Numbered from the stretch's first letter, positions 10,961 through 23,337 are shown. The stretch: DNA of 64,000 nucleotides from Tipula vernalis (GCA_958295665.1 OY282559.1:268746057-268810056), one strand, 5' to 3'. Numbers and translations are program-made. Notes: generated from the sequence alone by a model not told the origin.

Positions 10961-13900
10961 TCAGGTTTTAAAGAGGGGTGCCCCAAGAAACTTTAGTCTG
11001 TTTCGTGCCAGATGAGGGCAGGTGCAAAGAAGATGAAGTACTGTCTCTTCCTCCTCTTTGTCCTCGCAACTACGGCAGCAGTCATGTGAGAAGACACCAA
11101 GTCTACTCGCATGCCTCCCTATGAGACAGTGCCCCGTAATCACTCAAACAACCACACTGATATGACTTCGCTGAAAAGAGATCAGCTGTTTGGATCTCGC
11201 CAAATCCTACTTTGGCCAGACCTGCCGAGTTATTACGCAAGAAGTAGAACTTGACCATCTGTCATTCGTCAGCTTGCTAGCTTCTTCCTGAAGCAGCGGT
11301 TTGCATACGGCAAGATGCATTTCAATATTCTTTCTGCTTTCTGAGATGTGGCCCGTTGTACCACGTCGAGCCAGTTCATCGGCGTTTATATTCCCTGCAC
11401 TTATGAAATATCCTGGCACCCATGTAATGTGGATGTTGAACTGATCTGCCATCTCGTTGAGATGAGAGATAGTTCTGGACTACTTTCGACGTGAGGAGGT
11501 GTGATTGAAGCGCTTTAATGGCAGCCTGACTGTCCGTATATATGCGATTATCACAACTTGATATTACATTATACCTCAACCAGTCTACGACTTCCTTTAT
11601 GGCAGTTACTTCAGCTTGAAAAATGCTACAGTAGTCGGGGAGACGCAAGGAGAGATTTAACAGAAGTTCCTCGCAGAACACTGCAGCCCCAACTTTCCCG
11701 TCCCGTTTTGAACCATCAGTGAAGAAGTTTATAACTCCTGGTTCCAAAACTTCACCCATCATCCAGTCCTCCCTGGATGGGATCCTAGTTCGAAATTTTG
11801 TGTCAAAAGATATCTCTGAACTTTTGTCAATAGCTTATGGTTGACAGTTTTGTCCAGAGCAGGCCACGAGACTATTACCCTATACAAGAGTATGGGTCTG
11901 ACTACTGCGGTATAAAGCCAATGTACGATGCGGGGCTCCAGCCCCATCCTTTCTCACTGGCATTTTTGCAAGAGTATAGCGCTACCGAAGCTTTCTTTAC
12001 CCGTTCCAGAATATTGGGTTTCCAATATAATTTGCTATCCAAAACGAGACCCAGAAACTTCGTTTCAACTGTAAAAGTCAAGCTGAACCCATTTCAAGTG
12101 GGAGGATCGATGTGAGGAAGTTTATATTTCATAGAGAAGATAACCAGTATGGTTTTGTGTGGGTTCACATACAATACACAGCCATTGGCCCATAAAGCAA
12201 TAAGGGTGCCATAAGGGTGCCGGGATATTTACCAAGGACACCAATAGCAACATCATCCGCATAGGCAACCACCTTGAAGCCACCGTCTTCCAGTCTCAGC
12301 AACAGGTCATTTATGGCCAAGTTCTAAAGTAGGAAGCACAGTACGCCACCCTGTGGCGTACCTCTGCTTGCAAATCTTCTGACGGACGATTCTCCAAAAC
12401 TGGCATTTATGATCCTGCCTCTTAGCATTTGATCTATCTAGCCTTGAGTGATTCATCCACTCCCATATTTGAAAGTTCCCGAGTTATAGCCCCTGGAAGC
12501 ACATTATTAAAGGCCCCCTCAATATCCAAGAAGGTTACCATTGCATAGTTTCAATATTCGAAAGATTTTTCAATGAAATATACAATAGAATAAAGAGCAG
12601 TCTCTATAGAACTCCCCTTGCAGTAGGCATGTTGAGATTTGGACAGCATTTCCGACACAATCGTGCCTCTAATATGAGATTCTATTTGTCTTTCCAGTGT
12701 TTTAAAAAGGAAGGAAGACAAGCTAATCGGTCTAAGGTCTTTGGGATTGCAGTGTAAGCGTTTTCCTGCCTTAGGTATGAAAACAACCTTCACTTCTGTT
12801 CATTTACTAGGAATGTGACATAGTTCTAGGCTGCCTTTGAAAATTACCTCTAACCAGGAAATTGTTAGATCCATAGTTTGTTGAATATCCGCAGGGATAA
12901 TACCATCGAGTCCAGGCGACTTATATGGTTTAAAACTGTTTATCGCTCACAAGATCTTTTTTCTGCTAATAATTTGGCCCATGAGGCTACTTGTCCTTTT
13001 ACCTAGTGATGTGCTAGGTACAGATTCGGAACAACCAAGAAAATGAGTCTCCATCAGAAGTTCCAGCGATTCAGCACTATTAGTGCTCCATATCCCATCC
13101 GGCCGTTGAAGATAACTTGGGATGGAAGGACCAGTTGCTAGTACTTTGCGTAGCCTAGACAACTCCGAAAACTCCTGAATTTTGCCACAGTATAGTCTCC
13201 AAGAGCTATTCTGGGCACTTCTCAGTTAATATTTGTAAATTTTTAGGGCTTCCTTATAGGAGTCCCAGTCTACAGCAGATTTTGTTTTCCGTGCTGTTTT
13301 GAAGAGTCTTTTGCATTTACGACCTGTTTTTTTAATCTCCTTGGACCACCAGGGTGGCCGAGATTCACTCCTAGGCCTGCTAAGGGGACTAGAGCTCAGT
13401 ATTGCTTCATTAAAAGCGCTGGACAACTCGTCCGCCAAGCCATCGAGCTCTTGCGCAGTTTTTGGAGGTTTTGGCACCGGAACTGGTAGCGAATTACCCA
13501 GAATAGTTCTAAAGGTATCCCAGTTGGTTTTCCTCCTGTTTCTGTAGATTGAGCTTTTTGGAGAAATCAATTCCATTTCAAATTGAAGATAACAATGATC
13601 AGAAAAGGAGTTGTCTTCCGACACTCTCCAGTTTAATAAACTAACCGCCAGAAAGCTTGAGACAAGAGTAATATAAAATACTTCCTGTCTTTTACTAGTT
13701 ATAAAGTTCGGTTTATTGCCTTTGTTACATATAGTATATAAAGGTTAGTACTTAAAATGTAATCAAGGAGTAACTCACCTCGTTCATTTGTGTCCGTACT
13801 TCCCCAGATCGTGTGATGAGAATTTGCATCACTCCCAAGGATGATGATAACCTTGCGCTTCTGAGCTTCCAAGATTGGCTTACCTAGAATGATTGGTGGA

Positions 13901-14250
13901 GTATCCACTTCATCATAAGCTAGGTGAGCTGATACTAGCCAGAGGTTTCGTTTATCGATCTCAATGCTGACCGCTGCTACAACTCCATTACTGAAATGAG
14001 ATAACAGAAAACAGCTTATGTTATTTTTAATGAGAATGCAAGACCGAACCTTACCTTCTTTTTTCGCGTGCATTAATCTATAATAGGGAGTCTTGAGCCC
14101 AAGTACCTGGTCTTCAGTGACCCAAGGTTCCTGGATCAAGACGACATCTGTCGCTTCTTTCCCAATTTTTAAAATTAGAGCAGCTGATGCTGCCTTAAAG
14201 TGGTGATGGTTGACTTGAAAAAATGTCAGTGTCATCTCTACAGCCTCTTC
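10961..14250 (-). pseudogene. ORF2 (EN-RT-RNase H-zinc knuckle) of the minus-strand LINE
   Basis: Domains in order on the minus strand are as follows. EEP endonuclease (about 14240-13630) has LTFFQVNHHHFKAAS, VVLIQEPW, GSDANSHHTIWGS and FSDHCYLQFEM. A linker follows at 13624-13226. The reverse transcriptase (13162-12000) has WKVVFIPK-like, PISLSS and VAYADDVAIGV at about 12255-12290. The thumb (11947-11759) has LYTAVVRPILLY. RNase H (11762-11207) has INFFTDGSKRDGK, FQAEVTAIKEVV and YTDSQAAIKAL, and the terminal WVPG. The C-terminal C-x2-C-x8-H-x4-C knuckle (CRSCEDKEEEETVLHLLC) is at about 11090-11030. The parts lie in different frames with stops between them. The endonuclease and RNase H retain most signature residues, so decay is moderate. 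Confidence 0.8.
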
Positions 14251-14305
14251 TCCACCACAGTAACATAAGAGTCTTCTCCTGATCAGAAGTTCTCTGAGAG
14301 TCTCT

Positions 14306-15240
14306 TTAAAGACTCCGTGGACGCTGATATCTCCGTGTCTTATACACCTTAAGTCTGACTGCACTCAAACCATAGTTGATTAGACCGTTGGTTTTTTCCA
14401 GTGCAGTCAGTGACTCCCTGTCGAAGATGATAACAGATGACCTATAGTTAACCTTTGTCTCCTCGAGCTTAGCAACTTTCCAGTTGTGCGTTGGCAATAC
14501 CGAGTTGCTAACCTGCAACAACTAAAGTATCACCTTTGGATCACTAGGCTCCGAAGGGATGTACACCCTAGCTCTTGGTCTGCTGGGGATCTCCTCCCTA
14601 TCAATCATAGCAAGGCTGGCTCAGGGCCATACCTCGCCAAGTTCCCCCACTGCCATCTTATAAAGCAGCAGGGACCTCTGATCTGCACAGGCAAACAGTT
14701 TCACCTGATTCCTGTGCCAGTCCGCGTCCCGACAAGTCGGAGCAGGTCCTGGACTTTCCGACAGGACTTTCGGGTAGGTGGTGTCTAAAGCCCCTTCTAC
14801 CTTCCCCCAATTGGCGGGCTTGATACTGCCATCCTCTTAGGATTGGTCAATAACTGCTGCAATCAGCTGATCCTTGAGGACCTCGTTAGAAGGCCTCATA
14901 GCGGAAGCATGGAGTTTTGTTCACTTTGCGATCTTAGGACTTTCCTCCTGAGATCTATTTCTTTTAAGCCATGAGCCAGCTGAAGGGCCTTCCGACTTTT
15001 TCTCGATGACTGTTTTTGCCCACGCAAGCGTGGCTTTGTTCTTATCCGTACTGTCTTCTGGCGAGATGTTATTTATCTTATCCAAGGCCCTCCAGGCCTT
15101 CCTTCTAGTATTATAGGTTGGTTTTGAGGAACCAGCTTCATTCGTCTTTTGGTTCCGCTTTGTATTTGTATACTCAGATTTAGTGACCCGAGTGGAGGGA
15201 CCAGCCTCGCTTGAGCTTATGTCCCGGTATTATTTGTAGA
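14306..15240 (-). pseudogene. ORF1 (DUF4780-like) of the minus-strand LINE
   Basis: Minus-strand reading gives an N-terminal polar part (RRKAWRALDKINNISPED, LAWAKTVIEKK). It is followed by a DUF4780-like domain with DADWHRNQVKLFACADQRSL, KMAVGELGEVWP, ASLAMIDREEIPSRPRARVY, VLPTHNWKVAKLEE and INYGLSAVRLKVY. Stops interrupt it at about 14625 and 14525. It is the equivalent of the ORF1 at 4589-5502 in the other subfamily, but the sequences are clearly diverged. ORF2 follows at once on the same strand. Confidence 0.65.
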
Positions 15241-15716
15241 CTTAGAGTCAGGCCTACAGTCCCGAGTCTCGTTGTCCACATTTTGCGGATTTTTTAAAGA
15301 GCCGGACTCTTTTTATTGTTTTTTGTTCTTATCAAGATCTATAATTGTTCCCACGAGTAGCGGAGAAAGAAGTGTCCATCTGTGCAGAGATCCGCAGTAC
15401 TTAGATAAGGCTACTACAAACCGGAGGGCGCCAAGTATCCGGATCCACCGTTAGCGATTGAGCTAGTTTTAAAGCCGGGTCCCCCAGTCTGGTCGAATAT
15501 CGGCACAGTTAGATTAACACCTTAACCCAGCCTAGCGATTTGTTTAAGGTTGATTCCTTTAGCGCCGTGTTTTAGCCTAGAAGCCAAAGAATCAGCAACC
15601 TAGTTACCAGCGGTCACCATGTGGAGGTAACACGAGCACTTGTGGAAGTTGCAAGTTACGGAGCAGACCGCAAGTGCCAACTTGAATCCCCCGAGCAACT
15701 TCACACCTGACCACCA

Positions 15717-16101
15717 TATTGACACAAACTTAAATGAAAATAAACAACTACAAAATGATGTGTTAAATTGTATTAGATCTTGAATGTCCTCCCTGGAAAA
15801 ACAATGGTAGGGGGGGCCAACTATTAAATACGGATCAATAGCATTAAATTTATAACATTGTTCGTATTTTATATGAATCTATTCATAAATATTACAACGT
15901 TAGTAGTCAAGATTAAAATAAAAAAATTTATATGTTTCAATATATTAACGTATCATTTTCGTAATATTAACGAACGGTTGAATCGGCTCAGTTTTTACGA
16001 ATTTTTCTTACTATTAATGCAGTTTTTGACTATATTTATGTAGGATTTTTTTCAGTACAGCCTTTCATCTCTTTGTCTTCACCTTATTTTACTTTCTTTC
16101 C
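15717..16101. other. AT-rich spacer
   Basis: No gene is seen. The TTCGTA-type words match the style of 9408-10803, consistent with this being the far side of the locus split by the retrotransposon. Confidence 0.35.
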
Positions 16102-16800
16102 ACTTTCTTTTACTCTAGTAAAATAAAGTATAGTAATCATGAATATTTTGGACCTTGAGATTTTTAGAGATTTATTTGTTTTGAGGTCCCCTGAGTCCGA
16201 AAAAGTGGGTTTCGAAATGGTGTCTGTCTGTCTGTCTGTCTGTCAGTCTGTCAGTCTGTCAGTCTGTCTGTCTGTCTGTCAGTCTGTCAGTCTGACAGTC
16301 TGTCAGTCTGTCAGTCTGTCAGTCTGTCAGTCTGTCAGTCTGTCAGTCTGTCAGTCTGTCAGTCTGTCAGTCTGTCAGTCTGTCAGTCTGTCAGTCTGTC
16401 AGTCTGTCAGTCTGTCAGTCTGTCAGTCTGTCAGTCTGTCAGTCTGTCAGTCTGTCAGTCTGTCAGTCTGTCAGTCTGTCAGTCTGTCAGTCTGTCAGTC
16501 TGTCAGTCTGTCAGTCTGTCAGTCTGTCAGTCTGTCAGTCTGTCAGTCTGTCAGTATGTCAGTCTGTCAGTCTGTCAGTCTGTCAGTCTGTCAGTCTGTC
16601 AGTCTGTCAGTCTGTCAGTCTGTCAGTCTGTCAGTCTGTCAGTCTGTCAGTCTGTCAGTCTGTCTGTGTCCTCTCTACAGCCCAGATGGTTTAACCAATC
16701 GCACTGAAACTTCAGATTTAAGCTTTTTTGATAAATTGGGAGCTAACCGAAAGTGGCCACTCCCTTGGTCCAGAAAATTTATTTTGCAAATATCTTAAAA
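16102..16800 (+). mobile_element. mini-me/DINE-like repeat, copy 2, expanded
   Basis: The unique arms on both sides match copy 1 at 3431-3680 (TAAAGTATAGTAATCAT on the left, GATTTAAGCTTTTTTGATAA on the right). The middle is replaced by a long GTCY array. The 219-residue open frame here is only the translation of the satellite (SVCLSVCQ repeats) and not a gene. Confidence 0.65.
16221..16668 (+). repeat. (GTCTGTCA)n microsatellite array
   Basis: About 448 bp are nearly pure 8-mer GTCTGTCA, roughly 55 units, with GTCT-only tracts at both ends. There are single-base variants at about 16293 (CTGACAG) and 16555 (AGTATGTC). The period of 8 suggests that a GTCT/GTCA dimer was fixed and then amplified by slippage or unequal exchange inside the mini-me-like element. 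Confidence 0.95.
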
Positions 16801-16984
16801 AGTATAAGGTTTACAAAAAACTACTTAATACAAAATGTTTCCAAAAATTAAAAACAAATAAAAATAAAAAATTAAAAATTAAAAAATTAAAAAAAAAAAT
16901 AAAATAAAAAAGTTATAAAAAAAAAATTAAATTTCTCAAAATTCTATGTTCGTAAAAGAAAGTCGTGTGTTGGCCACACCTCCA
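16801..16984. other. A-rich low-complexity DNA
   Basis: Mostly A-rich runs (AAATTAAAAATT style), ending with text on a cytosine-containing CCACACCTCC segment that recurs at about 17155. It probably belongs to the flanking mini-me-like copies. Confidence 0.4.
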
Positions 16985-17165
16985 TTTTTTTCTTAGTAAT
17001 CTAAAATGTAGTAATCAAGATAATTTTCGACCTTGAGATTTTTGGAGAGTTATCTGTTTTGAGATCCCCTCAAAAATTCGGTTTCGAAGAGGTGTCTGTC
17101 AGTCTGTCAATTGGCCAACCGGAAGTCCGTGTTCGTAAAATAAATTCTTGGGTTGACCACACTTC
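16985..17165 (+). mobile_element. mini-me/DINE-like repeat, copy 3, partial
   Basis: GTAGTAATCAAGATAATTTT, GACCTTGAGATTTTTGGAGA, GAGATCCCCTCAAAAATTCG and TTTCGAAGAGGTGTCTGTC follow the order of copies 1 and 2, but the GTCY tract is only about 20 bp. It is adjacent to copy 2, giving a local head-to-tail pair with very different tract lengths. Confidence 0.55.
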
Positions 17166-19500
17166 CGTTTTTTAATTATAAAAAAGCTCATCAACTTTTA
17201 AGGCAATTTGAATTGTGCATGCAAGCGAGTTTATTATTATTATTTGTATTTCTGCGAGCAAAATCGTGTTTTACCAATATTTAGAGTACCTATAACAACT
17301 CTCTTTTGTGATTGTGGCTTTGGTTTCAATAAAATCCAATAAAAAAAAAAAATTAACATTTAAAATAATCACCAAAGGTTGAGATCGTTTTTAGGGAAAT
17401 CTAGGGTCGATCAAGTAGACAGTTGATGAACAAATCAAAATTTTAGATTTGGAATGCATTTTGCAAAAGCGACTGAAAAATATCTAGGTGACCTTATCAA
17501 TATTGACCAAAGCACGATAGAGTATAGCTTCCAAAATGCACACTTTATATAAATAAATATCGGCCAACCCTTTGCATTTTTCAACCATTTGAGTCGTATT
17601 GAAAAACACGATTCATAAATCATGAATAATCTCGCAAAATCGAAAAAATCTTGCTTAATTTCTTGATTTATAAAATAATACTCAACGAATCCCAAACAAA
17701 CAGTAAACCATATAAACCACATAAGACAAAGTATTTGCTTAGCAGCCGCCACTCATTACATTTATAACAAAATTCTATTTTTGAAGAAATCCCAGAGTCA
17801 CCGGTTTATAAACCCGAAAATTAGAATTTAATGAGACCGTGATTTTGCACAACAAAACAAAAAAATATCCATTACGGCCTTGCTACCGTCACAATAATTA
17901 ACGTTAATTTTGTTATCTGCTTTATACCCGTTTAATTTTCATAACAAATATATCATATGTGTATCCACAATTAATACCGCATTTCAATTATATATTTTGC
18001 TGTTGAAACAATATACATACCTTGCAATTGCAATAATATAACAAAATGTGTATGATTAAATATACATTATGTTTCTCAAAATACCAACTAAAATCAGCTG
18101 ATTACGACAACTTTATATTAGCAGTATGCAGAGGGTTAATAAACTCGTACGATGTAAGTTCCATGAAACGATCGACACCACAATATATTGTTTATGTATA
18201 TTTGTACACAGAAGGTTTAAAAATTTAATCGCGCGCGGGTTGAACCAAAAATTGCATTGTTTGTGTGCGCCCGTCGTCAACTCTATACATCCCACCGGAA
18301 TCGACAAATTGTATTTCCTATATTTTACATAAACATACATATATGTAGATTGTACAACAAATTGCTTTTTTTTTTTTTTGGTTCGATCAATTTATAAACA
18401 TAACAGAGATTTGTCTTAATTTTGTTATGTCTTAGAGAAAACATCTGTAAAAAGTTTAACGAACTTCAAGTCGTACATACTACAAAAAAAAAATTCTCTC
18501 TTTCGCTTTATAAAAAATTTAAATTAACTTAAAAATAGATCAATGTTTAAATTTTTTGTAAAAATAACAAAAACAAAACAAAAATTACAAGATCATGTAA
18601 ATAATAATAAATAAAATTAAATAAATTTTAAATACGGAAATAAATAAAAGAAAATTTTATTTTATTGTTATACTGTTGTTGTAGCCGTCGTTGCTTGTCT
18701 ATTTTAAGTTTGACCTTTTAGTCGTCATAATAATGTACTCGCATATTATTTACAATAAAAAGTAATAAAAGAAATAAAAAAAAAATTCTTCCGCCCTCAT
18801 TACTTATTTATTTATACTTTTATCATATAAATAAATAATAAATAATTTTATTAACAAATAATTATAAGTTTTTAATTTTTTTTTTTTTTTTTGCAACATT
18901 GAAATAGTCTAACGACTTTCAATTAATAATCGTTCAGAAATTATTTTTAAACAACCTTGATGGTGGATAATGTACAACAAGTACTTTATACTACATATAT
19001 ACTATATATAACGTAAATCATGTTGTAACGTTTGTTGTTGAATATATACATATATATTTGTACATATGTACATTATTATAGTTAACTACTTCCCTAAATA
19101 GTCGATTTACTTATTTAGCGATAGGTTTTTAATTTTAATGTTTCTTAAGTTTCAGTCAACATGTCAATTGAAAATAAAACTTGCCTCGCAACTATGTACA
19201 TAATACTCGTTTATATATGTTACTTAAATTGAATTGTTTTGTTCTGCTTGTTTGATGATGTTGACACATCAAAGCCAATCTTATTTTAAATATAAAAATG
19301 TAGTGCGAATTGTTAAGTATTTCCATGCATTAGGATGATGGTATAGGAAGACGAATTTTACTTAGCAAATTTAGTTTCGTTCTTACACCATAGAAAGGTA
19401 AAATGGATCATTGTTTTTGTAAAATCGATTACGTCATCGACAAACAGCAAAACTGTAAAGAGTTTTTCATTTAACGATTTTCACAATTTTTTTTGTTTTG
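17166..19500. other. Long AT-rich stretch without supported genes
   Basis: Only weak open frames occur. The longest, on the minus strand at 17752-17435 (105 codons), is hydrophobic (MWFIWFTVCLGFVEYYF) and might be an exon of a membrane protein such as a chemoreceptor, but I see no family motif and do not call it. Homopolymers are frequent at 18365 and 18885. It could be intronic or intergenic host DNA. Confidence 0.4.
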
Positions 19501-19504
19501 TTCT

Positions 19505-20009
19505 TGTAACCCTCATACGACCCTTAGAATAAGTTACACATGTGACCCTTGGGTGAAATTTCACCCACATATTAAGGAAAAATAATTATTTATTTTATTT
19601 TGGTTACAGTTAATTTTATTTATTTGTTAAGTTATGTTAAATAGTAAACAACGGTCTTGAGTTGACCATAAACAGATCTTTGGCAGGTATGGCAAACTGA
19701 ATAAGCTTTTCTATCTTTTTTGGAGCAAAACTCACAACGAGACCCCGAGATTTTCCTTTTTTTAACACCGGCTTCTTCTGTAACATTGGCCGGTCTGGTG
19801 GCACCAGACGCTTCCTTTATACTAGATGTTTCTGTTAAATCAGATGCGGTAGCATTGTGCCGTAAATGTTTGACAAGGTACATTGAAGAGTTTCCTCTTG
19901 GTAATCTGGGCCTTCTTATTATTTGTTGATAGACAAGGTCAGCTCCAAGTTGTACTAGAAACAAACGTCGTTTGTATAGTTTGTTTTTATTCCAGTCCTG
20001 TTTAAGCAT
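19505..20009 (-). pseudogene. piggyBac transposase C-terminal fragment
   Basis: The minus-strand frame 20009-19632 encodes NKLYKRRLFLVQLGADLVYQ, IIRRPRLPRG and then a cysteine-rich tail CEFCSKKDRKAYSVCHTC. This is the layout of piggyBac-family transposases: the end of the insertion/catalytic domain, a basic linker and the cross-brace zinc finger. Upstream catalytic Asp blocks are missing. The segment beyond the stop ends near 19508 with CCCTCATACGACCC, which could be the element's right end, as piggyBac termini start with CCC. No partner end or TTAA was confirmed. Confidence 0.6.
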
Positions 20010-20351
20010 TTAAATAAATAATGAAAATGTATTCGAAACTAATGGTCATAACATACCTACTTACCAAATCATTCAAATCTCATACCTGAAAACATTAACC
20101 AACATATCCTAAAATAGAACAAAAAACAATATAAATTAACATGTAGATTAAATAAATACTTACCCTTTACTATTGTATAAATTTTGTTTATCCTGAAAAA
20201 TAGAATTAATAATTAATAACTTATGTAATTTGAATGTAAATAAAATAATTATACTTATCTTCAATAGTTACCAAAATATTCAAAGTTCCAAAATGACAAC
20301 TCAAATTGTCAAATGGTGGATAAATCCCAATGCATTATTTGGAGTTCAGTG
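20010..20351. other. Spacer between piggyBac fragment and Harbinger element
   Basis: I see no gene here. It is AT-rich with no convincing continuation of the piggyBac frame. Confidence 0.4.
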
Positions 20352-20559
20352 TAAAGCCGCGTACACATTGAGCGAACGAACAGCGAACAGCGAATTGACA
20401 CCAAACAACGAATGTTTGTTGTTCGTTCATTGACGATTTGGAGTATCGTACACATCAAACGAACGGAAAGCGAATTTGCCGTATCTGTAATGCTCGCTGT
20501 TCGTTTGAAAAATTTATTGGTCAACAAGAGTGTGGATGTATTTTGTGTTTCAATTAAAA

Positions 20560-22805
20560 ATGTCAAATGAACGTGAACAGAAAATTGCAGCTGCTTGTTG
20601 CGTTATTATATTACCGGGTTAGCCAATAAGAAACAGAAAAAAAACGACGTTGGTGAATAAGTTCTATTTATGAAAGCCGTAAAAAATATAGGGGAACCGA
20701 TTTACTACAGGATTTGGGCAAACCATATAGGTCAGTTTCACAATTTCTGTAGGATGTCGACAACTGACTTAGAGCGGCTACTTAATAAGTAGTTTTTTAG
20801 CTACAGGTGATTCTTACGCTAGCCTAATGTATCTTTTTAAAGTGTCAAAGCAACTGATTTCAAAATTTGTTCCGGAAGTTTGCGCAGCTTTAGTGGAAGA
20901 ATTAAAGGAATTTGTTCAGGTAAGACCCATTAAAACTAGTATATAAATACATACATACTCGTAATATGTAAAATATTTATTTAAGTAATTTAATTATCTT
21001 GAAAATTATTTATTAAGTCTGCAACATTTGCTCGATATTCAGAAATGGATTCGTTGTACTGAGAAGATGGTAGTGTTGTGACAATTTTTATGGTGATGTT
21101 GCTCGATACCGGGATGGTTGTGATGTTTGGGGAAAATCGTTGTCTTGAGGAGATGATAGCGGAGTAACAATTATGTCTGGTGATATTGACAGAGGTAATA
21201 AATGAGGGGATGATACTGGTGTAATAATTGTGAATGACGATGCTAATGGAGGCCGAGATGATATTGATATTTCGGGTGAAAGTACATATGACCTTCTTGG
21301 GTGAAATATTGCCAATTTTCCTATATCAGCCTCAAATAAAATATTGTTTATTTTATGTTCCAATATAACCCTGGTATTTGCATCATATTTTCTATGCTTG
21401 TTGGCTACATATTCACCAAACACACTGCTCTCATCCCTCTCATCCCTAGTTGAACTATTCGCAACAGTATGTATTAGAATGCTGTATCCATCATTGTTTC
21501 TCGGGTCTTCACATTTCCTTTTTTTTTTCATTTGGAGCATTTGATTTTCTGGATGTAACTGGTTTAATTATATTTTCCGAACCATCCGATTTGGGTAAAT
21601 TCAATCCAACTTCGCCTGGCATTTCTTTTTCGGCATACTGATAAATCGGTTTGTAAATAGTTTTAAAAGTAAATAAATGTATTTGTTTAAATTAAATCAT
21701 ACATTTGAAACTTGGTTTTAATGCCAAAAAAACTTAATCGTGGTACGATTGGAATCACCGGGAAAAATTCGGGCGGTTAAAATTTCTATACCCAGTTAAG
21801 AAGAGTGAAATATTTTCCAAATGAAAACACAATGGGCATTTCCAAGGATAGACTAAACAGCAATTTAGGCAGTTATTTGCAGTTTCTTTTTCTATATAAA
21901 GTATTAGCCAACTTTTGCACACTCTATTCTGAATGAGCTACAGCCAAAATTATTGTAGATAAATAAATAAATACTCATTGGATACTTCAACTGATTCGAA
22001 ATTCTGAAACAAAAACATATAATAAAGAAGAAATTGTACATGACACACGGACGACTGTATTTGTTATTAACTTCATATTCTGCTATTTTTTCAAGGTTCT
22101 ATCTTCACCAAACGAGTGGTATTCACTTTCGAAACAAAATGAGGAACTGTGGAATTTTCCGCATTGCCTGGGATCTATTGACGGCAAGCATTCTTACAAG
22201 CTCCAATTAATACCAAAAGCGAGTTTTTTAATTATAAAAAAAGTTTTAGCATCGTACTGTTAGGCATTGTAGATGCAGATTACTGCTTTATACATGTGAA
22301 CATAGGAACGCAACGGAGGATTTCCGATGGAGGTGTATTTAAAAATACTTCGTTTTACGACCGACTGATACCAACCTTTCGGGAAGATCGACCGTACGTA
22401 TTCGTGGCAGATGATGCCTTTGCCCTTCAGGAACATATCATAAAGCCATTTCCGGGTATTCAAGAACAAGGATCAAAACAAAGGATTTTCAATTATAGAT
22501 TGTCACGAGCTTGTCGAGTCGTTGAAAATACGTTCGGGATATTGTCTGCTAGATTTAGATTACTTCGTAAGCCGATGCTGTTAGAACCGGAGACGACCAG
22601 TATTGTCGTACAGTACTGCGTTTATTCACACAATTTTTTGCGAAAGAGTCAATCTTCTCAAAATTATTATACACCAGAGATAAATGAGGTTGAATACAAC
22701 GCCGAAGGTAGAGGTTTGAGCAGAACAGAGGAACCTACTTCTTTTTTGCCATTGACAAAAATCGGTCGAAAACCGTTAGAATATTGTAAACATTTGCTTG
22801 AATGA
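20560..22805 (+). pseudogene. Harbinger DDE nuclease (HARBI1-like)
   Basis: Exon 1 is 20560-20919 and is badly damaged by stops, but readable near its end (LMYLFKVSKQLISKFVPEV) before a GTAAGA donor. Exon 2 starts about 22096 after TTTTTCAAG: WYSLSKQNEELWNFPHCLGSIDGKH, then a frameshift, then the long frame 22296-22805. The DDE_Tnp_4 triad is visible as SIDGK (first Asp), VADDAF (second Asp) and RVVENTFG (Glu), with the usual GVFKNTSFYDRL and FNYRLSRACR. The C-terminal tail ends PLEYCKHLLE. The enzyme normally cuts the element ends together with its DNA-binding partner. The frameshift at the first Asp and the broken exon 1 make it non-functional. Confidence 0.85.
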
Positions 22806-23189
22806 ATTCGCTAGAAGAATTTGCTGAATATTTTTCATCAGAAATTGGAAATCTGCCATGGCAAAACGACTATGCATAGTTTACAATATGAATTATTATG
22901 TTTTATTATTAAGTGAATTAATCAAATTAAATAAAGAATCAAACATTTGTACTGTTTACTTACTGAAAAAGCGCTGTCTATGGTGTTTCTTGATTTGTAT
23001 TTGTCCAATAAGAACATCAAATGCTTATACGCAAACCATTTAGATTTGTGGACACTCTGTAGGCCATCACCCGATCGTGGTATACATTTTTGCCTTTCCC
23101 GTCTAAATGATGGTAGTAGTGAATCAATTTTTTTTTTTAAAGAAGTACCAAGCATGGTTTCGCCATTTAATTTCTTTTTTACCAATTAA
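21088..23189 (-). pseudogene. MADF/BESS-type partner protein of the Harbinger element
   Basis: Two minus-strand pieces fit a MADF-BESS protein. The first, about 23189-22964, reads KKKIDSLLPSFRRERQKC and WFAYKHLMFLLDKYKSRNT, the second half of a MADF domain, and ends at a GTAAGT donor. The second begins after an acceptor at about 21638 (YAEKEMPGEVGLNL) and continues in another frame as DESSVFGEYVANKHRKYD followed by a BESS-like helix (LEHKINNILFEADIG) and a proline/serine-rich tail to 21088. The first half of MADF is missing. Its intron contains exon 2 of the nuclease on the opposite strand, and the nuclease intron contains this gene's second exon. Confidence 0.7.
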
Positions 23190-23230
23190 CTACAACAGCA
23201 TTGTATTTAAAAATGCGATAGAATAATTAC

Positions 23231-23290
23231 AAAACCAACAAAAATGTTTATACGTATAGTTTATATAGTGTATAAACACTTTTGTTGGTA
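23231..23290. repeat. Short hairpin inside the Harbinger element
   Basis: CCAACAAAAATGTTTATAC at about 23236 faces GTATAAACACTTTTGTTGG at about 23270 around a short AT loop. It could be a tiny MITE or a structural remnant. Confidence 0.7.
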
Positions 23291-23337
23291 TTGATAATTA
23301 CGGTAAAAACCAACTAAATTTTATAAATGTATGGATG

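Larger units (their letters stand above)
10804..15716 (-). mobile_element. RNase H-bearing non-LTR retrotransposon (Loa/I-like)
   Basis: This is the longest copy in the window of a family that recurs at 34.3, 38.9 and 42.0 kb. On the minus strand it shows a 5' leader (about 15716-15470) related to the Loa-type leader, an ORF1, and ORF2 with EEP endonuclease, reverse transcriptase, RNase H and zinc knuckle. It ends near 10804 in CTAACCTAA, without a clear poly(A). Its edges are approximate because I found no convincing target-site duplication. Multiple stops and frameshifts make it inactive. Confidence 0.8.

Noticed and set aside
16139..16798. 219-codon open frame rich in SVCLSVCQ
   Set aside because: It is the translation of the (GTCTGTCA)n array, whose 8-bp unit has no stop in any frame; it is not a protein.
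17435..17752. Hydrophobic 105-codon minus-strand frame, possible chemoreceptor exon
   Set aside because: It starts at GTG, with an upstream ATG out of frame, and shows no conserved receptor motif or convincing splice sites.
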